This document shows positions 38,038-48,745 of a stretch of 64,000 bases of DNA, piece by piece. The notes below the pieces were generated by a model. That model made no database searches, was not told the origin of the DNA, and worked only from the letters and a program-made list of their open reading frames with translations. The translations under genes were made by a program, and so were the position numbers. This DNA comes from Loripinus fragilis (taxonomy: Eukaryota > Mollusca > Bivalvia > Lucinida > Lucinidae), in the NCBI GenBank assembly GCA_964019695.1, contig OZ026518.1, positions 109,886,508 to 109,950,507 on the forward strand, written 5' to 3'. Within the stretch, counting starts at the first letter, position 1. The number at the start of each line of letters is the position of its first letter.

Positions 38038-38211
38038 ACCACACTGGGTAGGCGACAACAATCGACGAACGCGGATCAAACTTCGATAGAACTCGAAAAT
38101 CGATAGAAACAGTGTTTTTGATTGCCATTTGTTGCCAAATACAATCGAAAACTCTGTTTCTACAATCCTCGATAGTATTGGCGTTTTCGATTGCCGCCTA
38201 CCTAGTGTGGT
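38038..38211. mobile_element. 174-bp TIR element
   Basis: Ends ACCACACTGGGTAGGCGACAA and the complement of ACCACACTAGGTAGGCGGCAA, with three differences over 21 bp. The interior contains repeated and inverted TCGATAG and CGAAAA words. Non-coding, MITE-like. A weakly similar TIR word occurs at 16165 (CACACCAGGTTGGCGGCGAT). Confidence 0.6.
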
Positions 38212-38605
38212 AACATATGTAGACGACCGGTAATTGTGGCATTCTGTTAGGCTTACAATCACTAGATTTTTTTGTTACATAATCAACTATCTTTGAATCG
38301 ACAATAGCCTTCATTTTTGACATGTAAACATTTTTATCTTAAATTCTTAAAATGTTTGGAATATATTTAGATCAGCTGTTTCTAAAAAAACAAAATACAC
38401 GTGTACTTTTAAATTCCAAGTATGTGTACACATATAAAAGTTCATTAGATAAATAAGATAACAACACTTCCGTGTAACAATTGTCAAGTAAATACTGATT
38501 TCAGGGAAATCTAATTGCAAGTCCGGTTATTAACCCTTAAAGCGCCAATCGCGACAGAAGTCGTCTGCTTTTCTTGTCTGCTGATTTGTTAAGAAGCCTC
38601 TATGA

Positions 38606-38671
38606 CAAACAGTGTGGACCCAGATCGGACTGCTTCTATAGGAGCAGTCTGATCTGGGTCCATGCTGTTTG
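38606..38671. repeat. stand-alone GATC-type hairpin
   Basis: Arms CAAACAG, then GGACCCAGATCGGACTGCT and the mirrored AGCAGTCTGATCTGGGTCC, closed by CTGTTTG. Only a few bases stay unpaired. Confidence 0.7.
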
Positions 38672-39014
38672 CTTCTATACTTAAATTTGTCAGTAATGTT
38701 AGGCAATTATTTACAGCAGACGACTGCAGCAGACGTCATTTTTCAGATGCATTTTTTCTTGGCGCTTTATGCTTAATACATTGCAAGCTGGATGTTTTAA
38801 ATACTGCAGTCCCCCTTTGTTTTGTCCAGTTAGTACGCATGGTTCCTTTAGTTTTTGGCAATTATATACAAGAATGGTCGGACAGCTGTGGTTCCCGATC
38901 AGCTGGCTTCTCTGGATTATCGGGATCTACTCTGATATATCCGGTTTAGTATGGTATAAGACATTACTTGTTAGACACATCGAATGGACTTATCGCACAT
39001 GCCTGAAGTCATTC

Positions 39015-39225
39015 CTTAACTCTCTGCATACTAGTGCCGTCTGCTGAGAACCTTTGCACAACGTTTGTACCCAGATCAGGCCCCACAAAACGTCGGACCT
39101 GATCTGGATCCAAACTATTTGACACTATGATGGTATTCCTGAAAATTTGCGAAAAATATGATTTTGAAAGAAATCAGCAGACGACAAAAAGCATGCACAT
39201 TTACCCAGCATACATAGAGTTAAGC
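39015..39225. repeat. family N repeat, best copy
   Basis: Bounded by GCATACTAGTGCCGTCTGCT and AGCAGACGACAAAAAGCATG. Its inner arms CCCAGATCAGGCCC and GACCTGATCTGGATCC flank CACAAAACGTC. Related to 24650, 42140 and 48460. Confidence 0.6.
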
Positions 39226-40562
39226 TGAGGTTACATAATGTGTATTGTCTTTACAGTCAAACATATCAATGCTTAATTTGCTCGAGGTGTGCGTGCTCTG
39301 ATGAGACTGCTGATGCACAAGCTGGTCTGGGCGTGCACTACTGATCTACGCGACAAAGATCACACACAACTAATAGAACATACAGTGCAAGCATGCAAAC
39401 AATTTCATGTTATTGAGTCATGTAACAAACAAAGTAATGGTTAAAGATGTCTCTAGCTCAGGAAATACTCAAACCAGCATGCGCAGCCACAGCGACTCAT
39501 TATTGAACCATAACAAGTACACATGAACTAATACTGCTGGAACAGCAAAGGAACTGAACAAACCACGCGGACTCTATGGACGATCGACATATTTGGGCAA
39601 GTACCTTTTTCGCATTTTCGTGCAACGAAGGTTCATGCGAGTCTGCGCATGAGCGCAGGCTCACATGAGCCATCGCTGCCCGCATACACAATGTTTGGAT
39701 GTAGATGAAGACTCAGGCCAACATATAGACCTCTGTCCGGCTGGATACGGCAGCATAAATGTTTATTAGAGGCTTTTGCGCATATGATCATGTGCTGGCA
39801 CATTTATTGTTTCCAATTAAATTTAATAATTTCTCATTAACGTGGCGCATGATCATGTTAGTCATATGCATACCCACACCTACATGAGTATATAGTATAT
39901 ATATTTACGTTGTGTGTCTACATGTTATTTTCCACATACACATTCAACCCACTGCATATGCTGTATGTTACATCGATTGCACAGATGTGCTAAATAATAT
40001 ATTAGAATATATGTACAGATGTGCTTTATAAAGAAAATGGGCCTTGTCGGGAGAAAACCTGGCTTTGTGGTTCATGTAAGCGATAATGCCATGCTTAACC
40101 AGCCTACTCATCTACAGAGACTAGCTAGAAAAATGGTATTTTGCATGAAGCAAGCCTATATATAATTATAACAATTCGCGCATTTGATATTCGCATTCTC
40201 TCGCGTATATCTATTTTTGATTTGCTATGAGACTGTAAAAATGAGCCTGCAAAATGTGCAATATCGCTTACAGAATCTAGGGACTTTCCCTAGCTGAAAG
40301 AAAAAACAGACTTTGAGAAAACAGACTTCGCATACATGTTGATATAATAAGTATGGAATGTTCCATTTTATATTTGAAGGGGTTGTCAGCCTCTTTTTCC
40401 ATAAAATGATTCATTTCTGTCACTGATTATTTCTATCTAAGCAAACAGAGTAGATTCTGATGAAATGCCGCCTAAAAGGCAATTCATCATGGTCTGCATT
40501 GATGTTTAGGCACCTCAGAATGAAATGTTAAGTCAAAATATTGACGACGCAACACTTAAACA

Positions 40563-40736
40563 AGACTGGCCCCAGTCCTTAAAACAAATTTTTACCAATG
40601 TGTCATATCATATACTTGCAGCCAGTCTAACTCTGATGGCTCTGTTTTGTAAAACAGAGCCATCAGAGTAAGACTGGCTACAAGCATATGATATGACACA
40701 TTGATGAAAAATTGCTTTAAGGACTGGGGCCAATCT
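40563..40736. mobile_element. fold-back element family B, copy 1 (174 bp)
   Basis: Ends AGACTGGCCCCAGTCCTTAA and the diverged complement TTAAGGACTGGGGCCAATCT. The centre is a palindrome with arm ACTCTGATGGCTCTGTTTT. Almost the whole length pairs with itself. Copy 2 lies 667 bp to the right in the same arrangement. Confidence 0.8.
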
Positions 40737-41402
40737 ACACTTAAACCTACCTACAAAGTCACATAAACTAGTTAGAATCTTCATATTTTGGATGTAATAG
40801 GTTTAACTATAACACTGAAGGGACACTGGATCGTTCAACTGAATTTTGTCTAAAGTTTCTAATTGTGAAATTGTTAAAAAAAATACGCTAGAAGAAGTAG
40901 AAGGCAGTAACTGACCGTTGCCTTGGAAATGAAGATATTCTATTATATTAAGCATCCTATAAAGGATAAAATATGATGGTTATGATACTCTAGTTAGAGA
41001 ACTTCTAGGTGATGCTGCATACCAATATCAAGGCTATCAATGTTTTCCCTATTTCAGCCTATCCACAAACCCCGGTGTTGGCCAAATATGACACAGGGTA
41101 AGAAGCTGAAAAGATTTGATTTTGTTATGCAACGGACTTGAATCATTTGAACAACTATAAAAGAGGGTCATGTAGGGATCATTGTTCTCAAATTTGGTCA
41201 AAATCCAGCTGGATGTTTAGCATAAAATGGCTTTTAAAGCAAATGTCACGATTGACAGCTCACGACGGACGACAGACATCCTATGAACATAAAAGAACAC
41301 ATTGAGACTAATGCTCAGGTTAGTCAACAATTGGAGCAAATGGCATAGTTTTGATCTGTCTGTACGGATGCGCATGACTGGTCTGCATGTTGTTTGCATA
41401 CT

Positions 41403-41574
41403 AGACTGGCTCCAGTCCTTAAAACATTTTTTCAACAATGTGTCACATCGTATACTTGTAGCCAGTCTAACTCTGATGGCTCTGTTTTAAAACAGAGCCA
41501 TCAGAGCTAGACTGGCTACAAGTATATGATATGACACATTGGTGAAACATTGTTTTAAGGACTGGAGCCAGTCT
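41403..41574. mobile_element. fold-back element family B, copy 2 (172 bp)
   Basis: The termini AGACTGGCTCCAGTCCTTAA / TTAAGGACTGGAGCCAGTCT are perfectly inverted over 20 bp, and the centre (about 41458-41521) is nearly perfectly palindromic. Flanks suggest no clear long target duplication. Overlapping short open frames on both strands are by-products of the palindrome. Confidence 0.85.
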
Positions 41575-41723
41575 ATTTGCATGCAATCGAATCTGATTTT
41601 CTCATGGCGCGACTCACATATACACTTTTTTTCTGCATTTCTAGGAACAATAAACCTGACGAAGAACGTAACTTCTGAATCTAACAAAAAATAACATTAA
41701 ATTAAATTATGTAGACTTATATC

Positions 41724-41842
41724 AGTCGTAGATGTTGTTATTACGCCTATGAGTCCATACCAACCAATACCATTCCACATCTTATCTTTTGCCCTATTCC
41801 AGTCCAGAATTTTAATTTATGCTGGCTCAAACATCTACGACT
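41724..41842. mobile_element. 119-bp TIR element
   Basis: Perfect 13-bp terminal inverted repeats AGTCGTAGATGTT / AACATCTACGACT. The interior AACCAATACCATTCCACATC recurs inverted at about 21800. Non-coding. Confidence 0.7.
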
Positions 41843-42139
41843 TATGAAATGCACCAGGCTGGTTGGAGGAATTCAGGTTACTACAGACTTCAAAGCATTC
41901 ACAAATGTGTTCCAGCTCCTTAACAGACATAACTTCATCATGGTGCTTAGTAGAGCAATTAACTTCTCTCACTAGCACCAGGTGATTTATTGCTGGGCTC
42001 TGACCAGATACAAGATAGGGTCATAAAATTGTATAAGGGCTGCATTTATTTCAATCACACTTTTGGCAAAACAGAAGTAACTTTGAGAAATACTCGTTGA
42101 TTAAGTTCTATCTTGCAATCCACACCAATATAATAACTT

Positions 42140-42265
42140 TGGTCACGACATTTGACGGGCTTGATCTGGGTCCAAACTGTCTAACACTCTGGTGGCATTT
42201 CTGACTTTTTTAAAAAAATGTGTTAGAAAATATCAGCAGACGTCAAAAACATGCAAAATTACCCA
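42140..42265. repeat. family N repeat fragment
   Basis: TTGATCTGGGTCCAAACTGT and ATCAGCAGACGTCAAAAACA match the right half of 39015-39225. Confidence 0.5.
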
Positions 42266-42372
42266 GTGGGTACACAGATAAGCCAGCCATATCACAGCCA
42301 AACCAGCAGTTATGTATGAGTATTCTGTGAAAATTGGTTAAAAGTAGTTCTGAGGTTAAACTCCATTAAAGT

Positions 42373-42385
42373 TAAATAATACCGC
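42373..42385 (+). repeat. left target-site duplication of the LINE
   Basis: TAAATAATACCGC, identical to 46177-46189. It sits exactly where LINE-like translation begins. Confidence 0.85.
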
Positions 42386-42872
42386 CCCTCTGGTGGTGCC
42401 TCGGTGTTTGTAAAATCATCTTTCCCACAAAGAAAGATTGATTTACAAACAGAACTACAAGCAACTGCAGTATCTGTCACTCTTGACAAAGAAATAACCA
42501 TATGTTCTGTATATATTCCCCCATCATTTTCTCTTAATTCTCAACACCTGGACAGTTTACTACAACAACTTCCTTCTCCGTATATCATATTAGGTGACTT
42601 CAATGGTCACAATATCCTCTGGGTGGTAAAAACAATGATTCCAGAGGTGAGCTTATCGAAAATTTCTTAACAAAAAATGATATATGTATTATGAATGATA
42701 AATCATACACTTATCTTTCTACAAGTGCAAAGTCCTTTTCCTCTATTGATCTTTCCTTCTGTCACCCATCACTCTTTCTTGATTATAATTGGTCTGTGTG
42801 TAAAGACCAACATAATAGTGATCACTTTCCTATCATCATTGAAAGGACACTTTTTCCACTGAGGACCACAAT
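42386..42872 (+). pseudogene. apurinic-type endonuclease domain fragment with two frameshifts
   Basis: The first reading starts with PSGGASVFVKSSFPQRK, runs through VCSVYIPPS-like sequence and reaches the LGDFNGHN motif (about 42590-42612). Near 42625 the reading must shift by one base to continue as DSRGELIENFLTKND and reach SDHFPI (about 42820), the metal-binding Asp-His motif of EEP-type LINE endonucleases. Near the T-run at 42850 it shifts again into the frame of the RT. The N-terminal part with the first catalytic residues is absent because of the 5' truncation. Confidence 0.75.
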
Positions 42873-43136
42873 CCAAAGTGGAAATTAAATAGAGCCAACT
42901 GGGATCTATTTAATACTCTATGCACTGGTGAATTAATACCAGAAAACTTCAAAGAATCTTCTGATCCCATATCTGACTTTACTTCTTCTCTTATAGAAAT
43001 ATCTAAAGAATGTATTCCTCAAACCTCGACAAATCCAACTAAAAGTAATCCATGGTACAACGACGACTGTAAAGAAGCAATTAAACAACGTAAACAAGCG
43101 CTATCTAAATTTAAAAAATCTCCAAATTCCAACAAC

Positions 43137-45884
43137 TTGAATGACGTTAAAGTATTTAGAGCTAAAGCCCGCAGAACAATTAAACTTTCGAAACGTAAGT
43201 CATGGAGATCTTATGTTTCGAAAATCAATCATAAAACACCTATTAAAAAGGTTTGGGATATGATAAGAAAAATCTCTGGAAAAAACAAATCCCCCAGTTA
43301 CACACATTTAAACATGGTGGGTACTGACAGCAAAGCAACTTCAATAACAGACATTGCTGACACTTTAGGAGAAACTTTTTGTCACAATTCATCATCATTC
43401 AATTACTCTGAATCCTTCAGAAAGATTAAAACTGAACAAGAGAAAGATAAATTGAATTTTAAATCACAAAATAATGAAATTTATAACAAAGATTTTAATT
43501 TAGATGAATTAGTTGAAGCTATTCAACTATCACATGACTCAGCCACGGGTCCTGACGAGATCCACTATCAAATGCTTAAACATCTCCCAGAGAATTCTCT
43601 TGAAACCCTTTTGAATATATTTAATTACATTTGGACTACTGGTAAATTTCCAGAAGATTGGACCTTAGCAACCATAATCCCAATTCCCAAACCTGGGAAA
43701 GATCCTGCGGAACCTAATAATTATAGACCTATAGCTTTAACAAGTTGTCTATGTAAAACACTTGAAAGAATGATAAATAAAAGACTTACTTGGTTTTTAG
43801 AATCCAATAATCATATATCGCGGTTTCAGTCTGGTTTCAGATCTGACCGCAGTACAACTGATAATTTAGTTAGATTGGAAACCTTCATACGTGATGCCTT
43901 TATTAAAAAGGAACATGTAGTTGCTGTGTTTTTTGATTTGGAAAAAGCTTATGATACCACGTGGAGATATGGCATTTTAAAAGATATCCACAAACTAGGA
44001 TTAAGAGGTAGACTTCCTACATTCATTGAAAACTTCCTTGCAGACCGCGCCATGCAAGTCCGAGTTGGCTCCTCTCTGTCTGACTATTATGACCAGGAGC
44101 AAGGTGTACCTCAAGGGGGCGTGCTATCTACAACACTTTTTAGTATCAAAATTAATGATATTGTGAAATGTTTAGGTAATCTTACTGATTGCTCAATATA
44201 CGTTGACGACTTCTGTATCTGTTATCGCTCGAAAAGCATGGCAACAATTGAACGTCAACTACAACAAAATTTGAATAAGATTGAAAATTGGGCAACAAGC
44301 AATGGCTTTAAGTTTTCCAAATCAAAAACACAGTGTGTACATTTCTGTCAGTTGCGCAAGCAACATGATGATCCGGTTTTACATTTATACGGATCACCTA
44401 TTCCAGTTGTTGAGGAATCTAAATTCCTTGGCATTTTATTTGATAGAAAACTCAGTTTTATACCCCATATTAAATATCTCAAAGCTAAATGTTTAAAAGC
44501 ATTGAATCTTCTAAAAGTGCTTTCCCATACTTCTTGGGGTGCAGACCGAACTACACTTCTAAAGCTGTATCGGTCCCTAGTCCGGTCAAAATTAGACTAT
44601 GGCTGTATCATATATGGCTCTGCACGAAAATCATATCTTCAAATGCTTGATCCTATACATAACCAAGGACTTAGATTAGCTTTAGGGGCTTTTAGAACTT
44701 CTCCTGTTGCTAGTCTCTATGTGGAAGCAGATGAACCATCACTATATTCACGAAGAGAAAAACTCTCTTTGCAATATGCTATAAGACTTGCTGCTAACCC
44801 ATCAAATCCTGCTCATGAAGTTACATTCCCACCAAATTATGTTAATTTGTATGAACAAAAACCTAAAGCTATTAAATCATTTGGCATCAGAATTTCACCA
44901 CTTTTAGAATCTGCCAATATCAAACCACAAAATGTTGAAAAACATTTTACACCAAATATTCCAGCTTGGTGCATGAAACCACCTGAAATACTTTTTGATT
45001 TACATTCCGGGAAAAAATCTGAATCAAATCCACACATATTAAAAGATGATTTCAGAAAAATGCAAAGTCGTTATAAGAATTACCAACAAATTTATACTGA
45101 TGGGTCAAAGGAAGACTCAAAGGTTGGTTGTGCTGTTATATCAGACAACCATAGTAATATGCAACGTATACCTGACGATTCATCAATTTTCACTGCTGAA
45201 GCCAAAGCAGTTGATCTAGCTTTAGATTTCATTAGCACTTGTGATGCAAACAATAAATTTATTATATTTTCTGACTCGCTTTCTGTATTGAAAGCAATGA
45301 ACCATACCAGTTCAAAGAATCCACAGATTCAGAAACTTTTAGAAAAATGTCATGAGCTTTTAACTTATAAAGAAATTGTTCTCTGTTGGATTCCTAGTCA
45401 TATAGGTATCCAAGGGAATGAGATGGTAGATAAGCAAGCAAAAACATCGCTTTCATTAGAACCAACTTCTTTTAAAATTCCATTTTCCAATTTTAAGCCC
45501 TCTATCAATAAATATATCTTGGAAGAATGGCAAACTTCATGGAATAACAGCATTGGTAATAAACTTCTTGACATCAAACCAACTATTGGTGAATATCAAT
45601 CAGTTGTTCGAAACATTAGAAGAGAAGAAGTAGTATTAGCTCGACTCCGCTTAGGTCATACAAGAGTCACTCATTCATACCTACTACAAGGTGAAGAGCA
45701 TCCTCAATGTGTTGGTTGCGACGCACCTTTCACTGTACGTCACTTCCTTTTGGAATGTGGCGATTTTGCACAAGTAAGAAATAATTGCTTCCATGTTGAT
45801 AACATGAAAGAATTATTTCAAGATATACATATTGATAGTATTATGACATTTTTAAGGCAAATAAATCTTTTTAACAAAATCTAA
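43137..45884 (+). CDS. LINE ORF2 protein: reverse transcriptase and RNase H (5'-truncated)
   Basis: The frame is open for 915 codons from the first ATG, and the same frame stays open upstream to about 42873, so the ATG is probably not the native start. The RT domain (about residues 120-480) has YRPIALTS (197-204), the catalytic Asp in FFDLEKAYD (D267), GVPQGGVLS (323-331) and YVDD (355-358, D357 and D358). RNase H (about 650-770) keeps D655 in YTDGS, E688, D713, H755 and D765, a complete acidic set. A C-terminal C-X2-C-X7-H-X4-C motif uses C858, C861, H869 and C874. The role would be copying element RNA at the nicked target. With the endonuclease part broken, autonomous movement is unlikely, though the enzyme domains look intact. 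Confidence 0.9.
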   Translation: MNDVKVFRAKARRTIKLSKRKSWRSYVSKINHKTPIKKVWDMIRKISGKNKSPSYTHLNMVGTDSKATSITDIADTLGETFCHNSSSFNYSESFRKIKTEQEKDKLNFKSQNNEIYNKDFNLDELVEAIQLSHDSATGPDEIHYQMLKHLPENSLETLLNIFNYIWTTGKFPEDWTLATIIPIPKPGKDPAEPNNYRPIALTSCLCKTLERMINKRLTWFLESNNHISRFQSGFRSDRSTTDNLVRLETFIRDAFIKKEHVVAVFFDLEKAYDTTWRYGILKDIHKLGLRGRLPTFIENFLADRAMQVRVGSSLSDYYDQEQGVPQGGVLSTTLFSIKINDIVKCLGNLTDCSIYVDDFCICYRSKSMATIERQLQQNLNKIENWATSNGFKFSKSKTQCVHFCQLRKQHDDPVLHLYGSPIPVVEESKFLGILFDRKLSFIPHIKYLKAKCLKALNLLKVLSHTSWGADRTTLLKLYRSLVRSKLDYGCIIYGSARKSYLQMLDPIHNQGLRLALGAFRTSPVASLYVEADEPSLYSRREKLSLQYAIRLAANPSNPAHEVTFPPNYVNLYEQKPKAIKSFGIRISPLLESANIKPQNVEKHFTPNIPAWCMKPPEILFDLHSGKKSESNPHILKDDFRKMQSRYKNYQQIYTDGSKEDSKVGCAVISDNHSNMQRIPDDSSIFTAEAKAVDLALDFISTCDANNKFIIFSDSLSVLKAMNHTSSKNPQIQKLLEKCHELLTYKEIVLCWIPSHIGIQGNEMVDKQAKTSLSLEPTSFKIPFSNFKPSINKYILEEWQTSWNNSIGNKLLDIKPTIGEYQSVVRNIRREEVVLARLRLGHTRVTHSYLLQGEEHPQCVGCDAPFTVRHFLLECGDFAQVRNNCFHVDNMKELFQDIHIDSIMTFLRQINLFNKI

Positions 45885-46176
45885 TTGCTGTTTTTAATAC
45901 AGATTATATTATGTTGTATTCTGTTCAGTTAAAGAACATGTACAGTTATCTGAATAGCTCTTTGAAACTGTCAGATATTGTACGTGGTCTCTCCTGTCAA
46001 CAATCGTATTGCAACTTATTATCATAAAACAAACTCATCATTACCATTCCTTTTATTTTATCTTATAAATTTTTAACTTTTTCCATCCTCATCATGTTTA
46101 GTTAATACCGTCTGACGCTAATGACCCACGAGGGTTGATGCGTCGTTAAGCACCAAACAAACAAACAAACAAACAA

Positions 46177-46189
46177 TAAATAATACCGC
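46177..46189 (+). repeat. right target-site duplication of the LINE
   Basis: TAAATAATACCGC, directly after the CAAA-repeat tail. Confidence 0.85.
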
Positions 46190-47076
46190 AAAATATTTTC
46201 ATGCCAAGCAAAGACCCGGCTCAGTTTGGGCATTACACTAGCTACTAGTCTGCTAATAAAAGTGTTGTCATTAATACAAGCAAAAAAATGTAATGATATT
46301 TTTTTCTTTGCCGAATGGTAATGTTCATGGCTAGTCTTTTAATGTATTTGCCTTCAGTGGAGTTGTATGACTTAGCACCAGCCTATAGACTAGCTATAAA
46401 GTAGGAATAATATGTTAAAAATTATGTTTATTTAAAAATAAAAACGAAAGCACTTTTTGAATAGTTCTTTGCCTCTGGGCATGAACACAGTATTATCAGA
46501 GTTTTTGCTGTGTTCTCAAATGGGTAGCTAATTGCAGACAGTGAAGAAATTAAGTATTATATCAATACGCATAAGTTTTCACATCTTCAGTTAACGTTGC
46601 AAGGGACACAAACATTTGTAATAGATAGTGTTTCAATCTTTTTCACATCCTTTAGGCTTAACCCATTTCATTATGATGGACTATCCCATACATCATGTAT
46701 TGATGCGATGATTATGGATAAGTTCTTTTTGTACTTTTTGGCATAGCCGGTCCTAATTGGAATAAAAGGATGCATATCAGTGTCTGGATGCTGCTTTTAT
46801 CTGTATGCAGAATGTAAAGGGTTTATGAGCAAAGTCTTGATATTTCACTTGAATTCTTTGTCGTATTTTCTCCGAAAACTAATATGAAATGCAGTGTGCA
46901 AATATTCAAATAAAGTATATCGTCGCTGTTAAACGGTGTAGATCCAGATCAGATTGGTTCTAAATAAACCAGCCAGACTTGTTAATTAACCTTTTTATTT
47001 CAGGTACTTTGGCCAACAGTAAAATTGCAGACGATATGCCAAATGCAATTCACAAGGGTCTGCACTATTTGCTACT
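46190..47076. other. no gene recognised
   Basis: AT-rich sequence between the LINE and the TTAA element. A partial GATC-type word (GATCCAGATCAGATTGGTTC, about 46931) remains. No supported coding frame. Confidence 0.4.
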
Positions 47077-47080
47077 TTAA

Positions 47081-48088
47081 GGCCCTGTCACACTACGACG
47101 TATAGCACCAACGCATGGGCACGTATGTGAAAGTCAGCTAGTATGTTAGTGTACGCTGAATAAGTTAGAGATAAGTTTTACACATGTTACGAACACGCTA
47201 TAGTACATTGCCATACGGCGAAGAGGTTCAAAACGTTGTGCATCCATAGAAATTTTCAGTGTATGCGGACGTATTGCGTCTATATGACAGAAGTTAGATA
47301 TACGCAACAGGTACGTTATGCATACGTTAAGGCATGTTAGCACCAACGTATGCAGATGTATGAGAAATTCAACAAGTACGTGAGTGCACACTGAATATGT
47401 TTGAGATGAATTTTAAACAGCTACAGTACGTTGGTATACGTTATCACCCAAAATTTTGTGCTTGCATATAAAATCTTCAGCGTATGCAGACATATTGCTT
47501 ATACGTTAGACATAAGTTGGAGGTACGCAACAGGTAAGTTATGCATACGTTAAGGTACGTTAGCACCAACGTATACGGATGTATGAGAAACTCAGCAAGT
47601 GCATTGGTGTATGCTGAATATGTTATAGATGGGTTTTAAATATGTTACGAACACACTACAGTATGTTGGTATACATAATGTCATTCTGCGAATGGGTACC
47701 AAAATTGTGTACATGCTTATACGTTAGACATAAGTTAGATGTACGCTACATGTAAGATATGCATACATTAATGCACGTTACATGTACATTTCAAGTTAGA
47801 CGATCGTTGTGCATAAGTTTCTCATAAGTGAAGAACGCTAGTGATACGCTGGGCATATGCTGTTATATACTAGCACAAGTTATGTTATGTTATGTCAGGA
47901 ATAAGTTATGAGCATGTTACCCATATGTTAGACACACATTCTATGTTTGTTTAGCATACACTTTGTATAAGTTCAAAGAAAGACTTTCTCGGACTTTTTT
48001 TAATTCTATTTCAGCGTATGTCAGCGTACTGGATATATTTTTCATTTGTCAGCATACGTTGGCTAAAACATTATAGTGTGCAAGGGCC
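47081..48088. mobile_element. 1-kb non-autonomous element between TTAA sites
   Basis: TTAA (47077-47080) precedes GGCCCTGTCACACTA, and TAGTGTGCAAGGGCC precedes TTAA (48089-48092), giving 15-bp terminal inverted repeats with two mismatches. TTAA duplication suggests piggyBac or Kolobok mobilisation. Because TTAA is palindromic, a TA duplication with longer TIRs cannot be excluded. The interior holds three or more diverged units of about 230 bp carrying CACCAACGTATGC, GAGAAACTCAGCAAGT and ACGTTGGTATACGT words, many inverted relative to each other. No transposase frame was seen. Confidence 0.7.
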
Positions 48089-48358
48089 TTAAGATAAACA
48101 ATCTTCAGGGACAAAACACATAACTTAGGCCAAACCGCTAAGTGTGGAATGGAAAATCCCATATGTATGAAGTAATTCACCAATCTGAGAAGTGTTACAT
48201 GTACCAACATTCAATATGAAAAGTAAAAATTAAAGTTTAATGTTAGCAGATTTAATAAGGTTCTACAGATCCTTCAAACTGGAGCGTAGAGCTATCCATG
48301 TTGAACACGTTGCAGATGTATTTGTCACTAATGCTGTAATTTCAATAAATGAATTTTT

Positions 48359-48418
48359 TCATCATCATCCTCATCATCATCCTGATCATCATCATCATCA
48401 ACAACAACAACAACAAAT
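48359..48418 (+). repeat. CAT/CAA microsatellite
   Basis: Imperfect ATC repeats pass into CAACAACAACAACAACAAAT. They create a short His/Gln-rich open frame that I do not regard as a gene. Confidence 0.85.
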
Positions 48419-48459
48419 CAGCATCAATTTGAGCTTCAAAGGATTCAGATTCAGATCAA

Positions 48460-48745
48460 GCCCAACATTTTGTCGGACCTGACTTAAGTTCAAACTCCTT
48501 GAAAAGTACAGCAGGCAATGAAATTCGCCACGAGCAGTCCTAACCTCAAAATGGAAAATTGAAGCATTAAACTCGCTTTTCTAAATTTGCAATTTTTAGC
48601 ACATGTTGATAACATTTGCAAACATCAGGTTATACAAAAAATATCCCATCTGATCTGGATCGAAAATGTTTGAAATTTTAATGCTAATCTCTGAAAAATA
48701 TCAGCAGACGACAAAAAAACTAGTAAAATTATCCATAGTAAAATT
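48460..48745. repeat. family N repeat, diverged
   Basis: Contains TTTTGTCGGACCTGACTTAA and, near its right end, ATCAGCAGACGACAAAAAAC, as in 39015-39225. Confidence 0.5.

Larger units (their letters stand above)
42386..46176 (+). mobile_element. 5'-truncated I-group non-LTR retrotransposon (EN-RT-RNase H)
   Basis: The insertion of about 3.8 kb is flanked by a perfect 13-bp duplication and ends in a CAAACAAACAAACAAACAA tail after GTTAAGCACC, the signature of target-primed reverse transcription. The domain order endonuclease, reverse transcriptase, RNase H, C-terminal CCHC motif fits the I superfamily group (I/Nimb/Ingi-like); the precise clade needs a tree. The 5' end is lost inside the endonuclease, so this copy should not be autonomous. 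A perfect target duplication and an uninterrupted RT frame suggest a fairly recent insertion. Confidence 0.85.

Noticed and set aside
41217..41687. Two minus-strand frames with similar DWLQSLK and ILVASL peptides
   Set aside because: The similarity arises because both cover arms of one palindromic element; not a duplicated gene.
48240..48482. 80-codon frame with His and Gln runs
   Set aside because: The runs come from CAT and CAA microsatellites; the rest matches nothing and lies in family N repeat.
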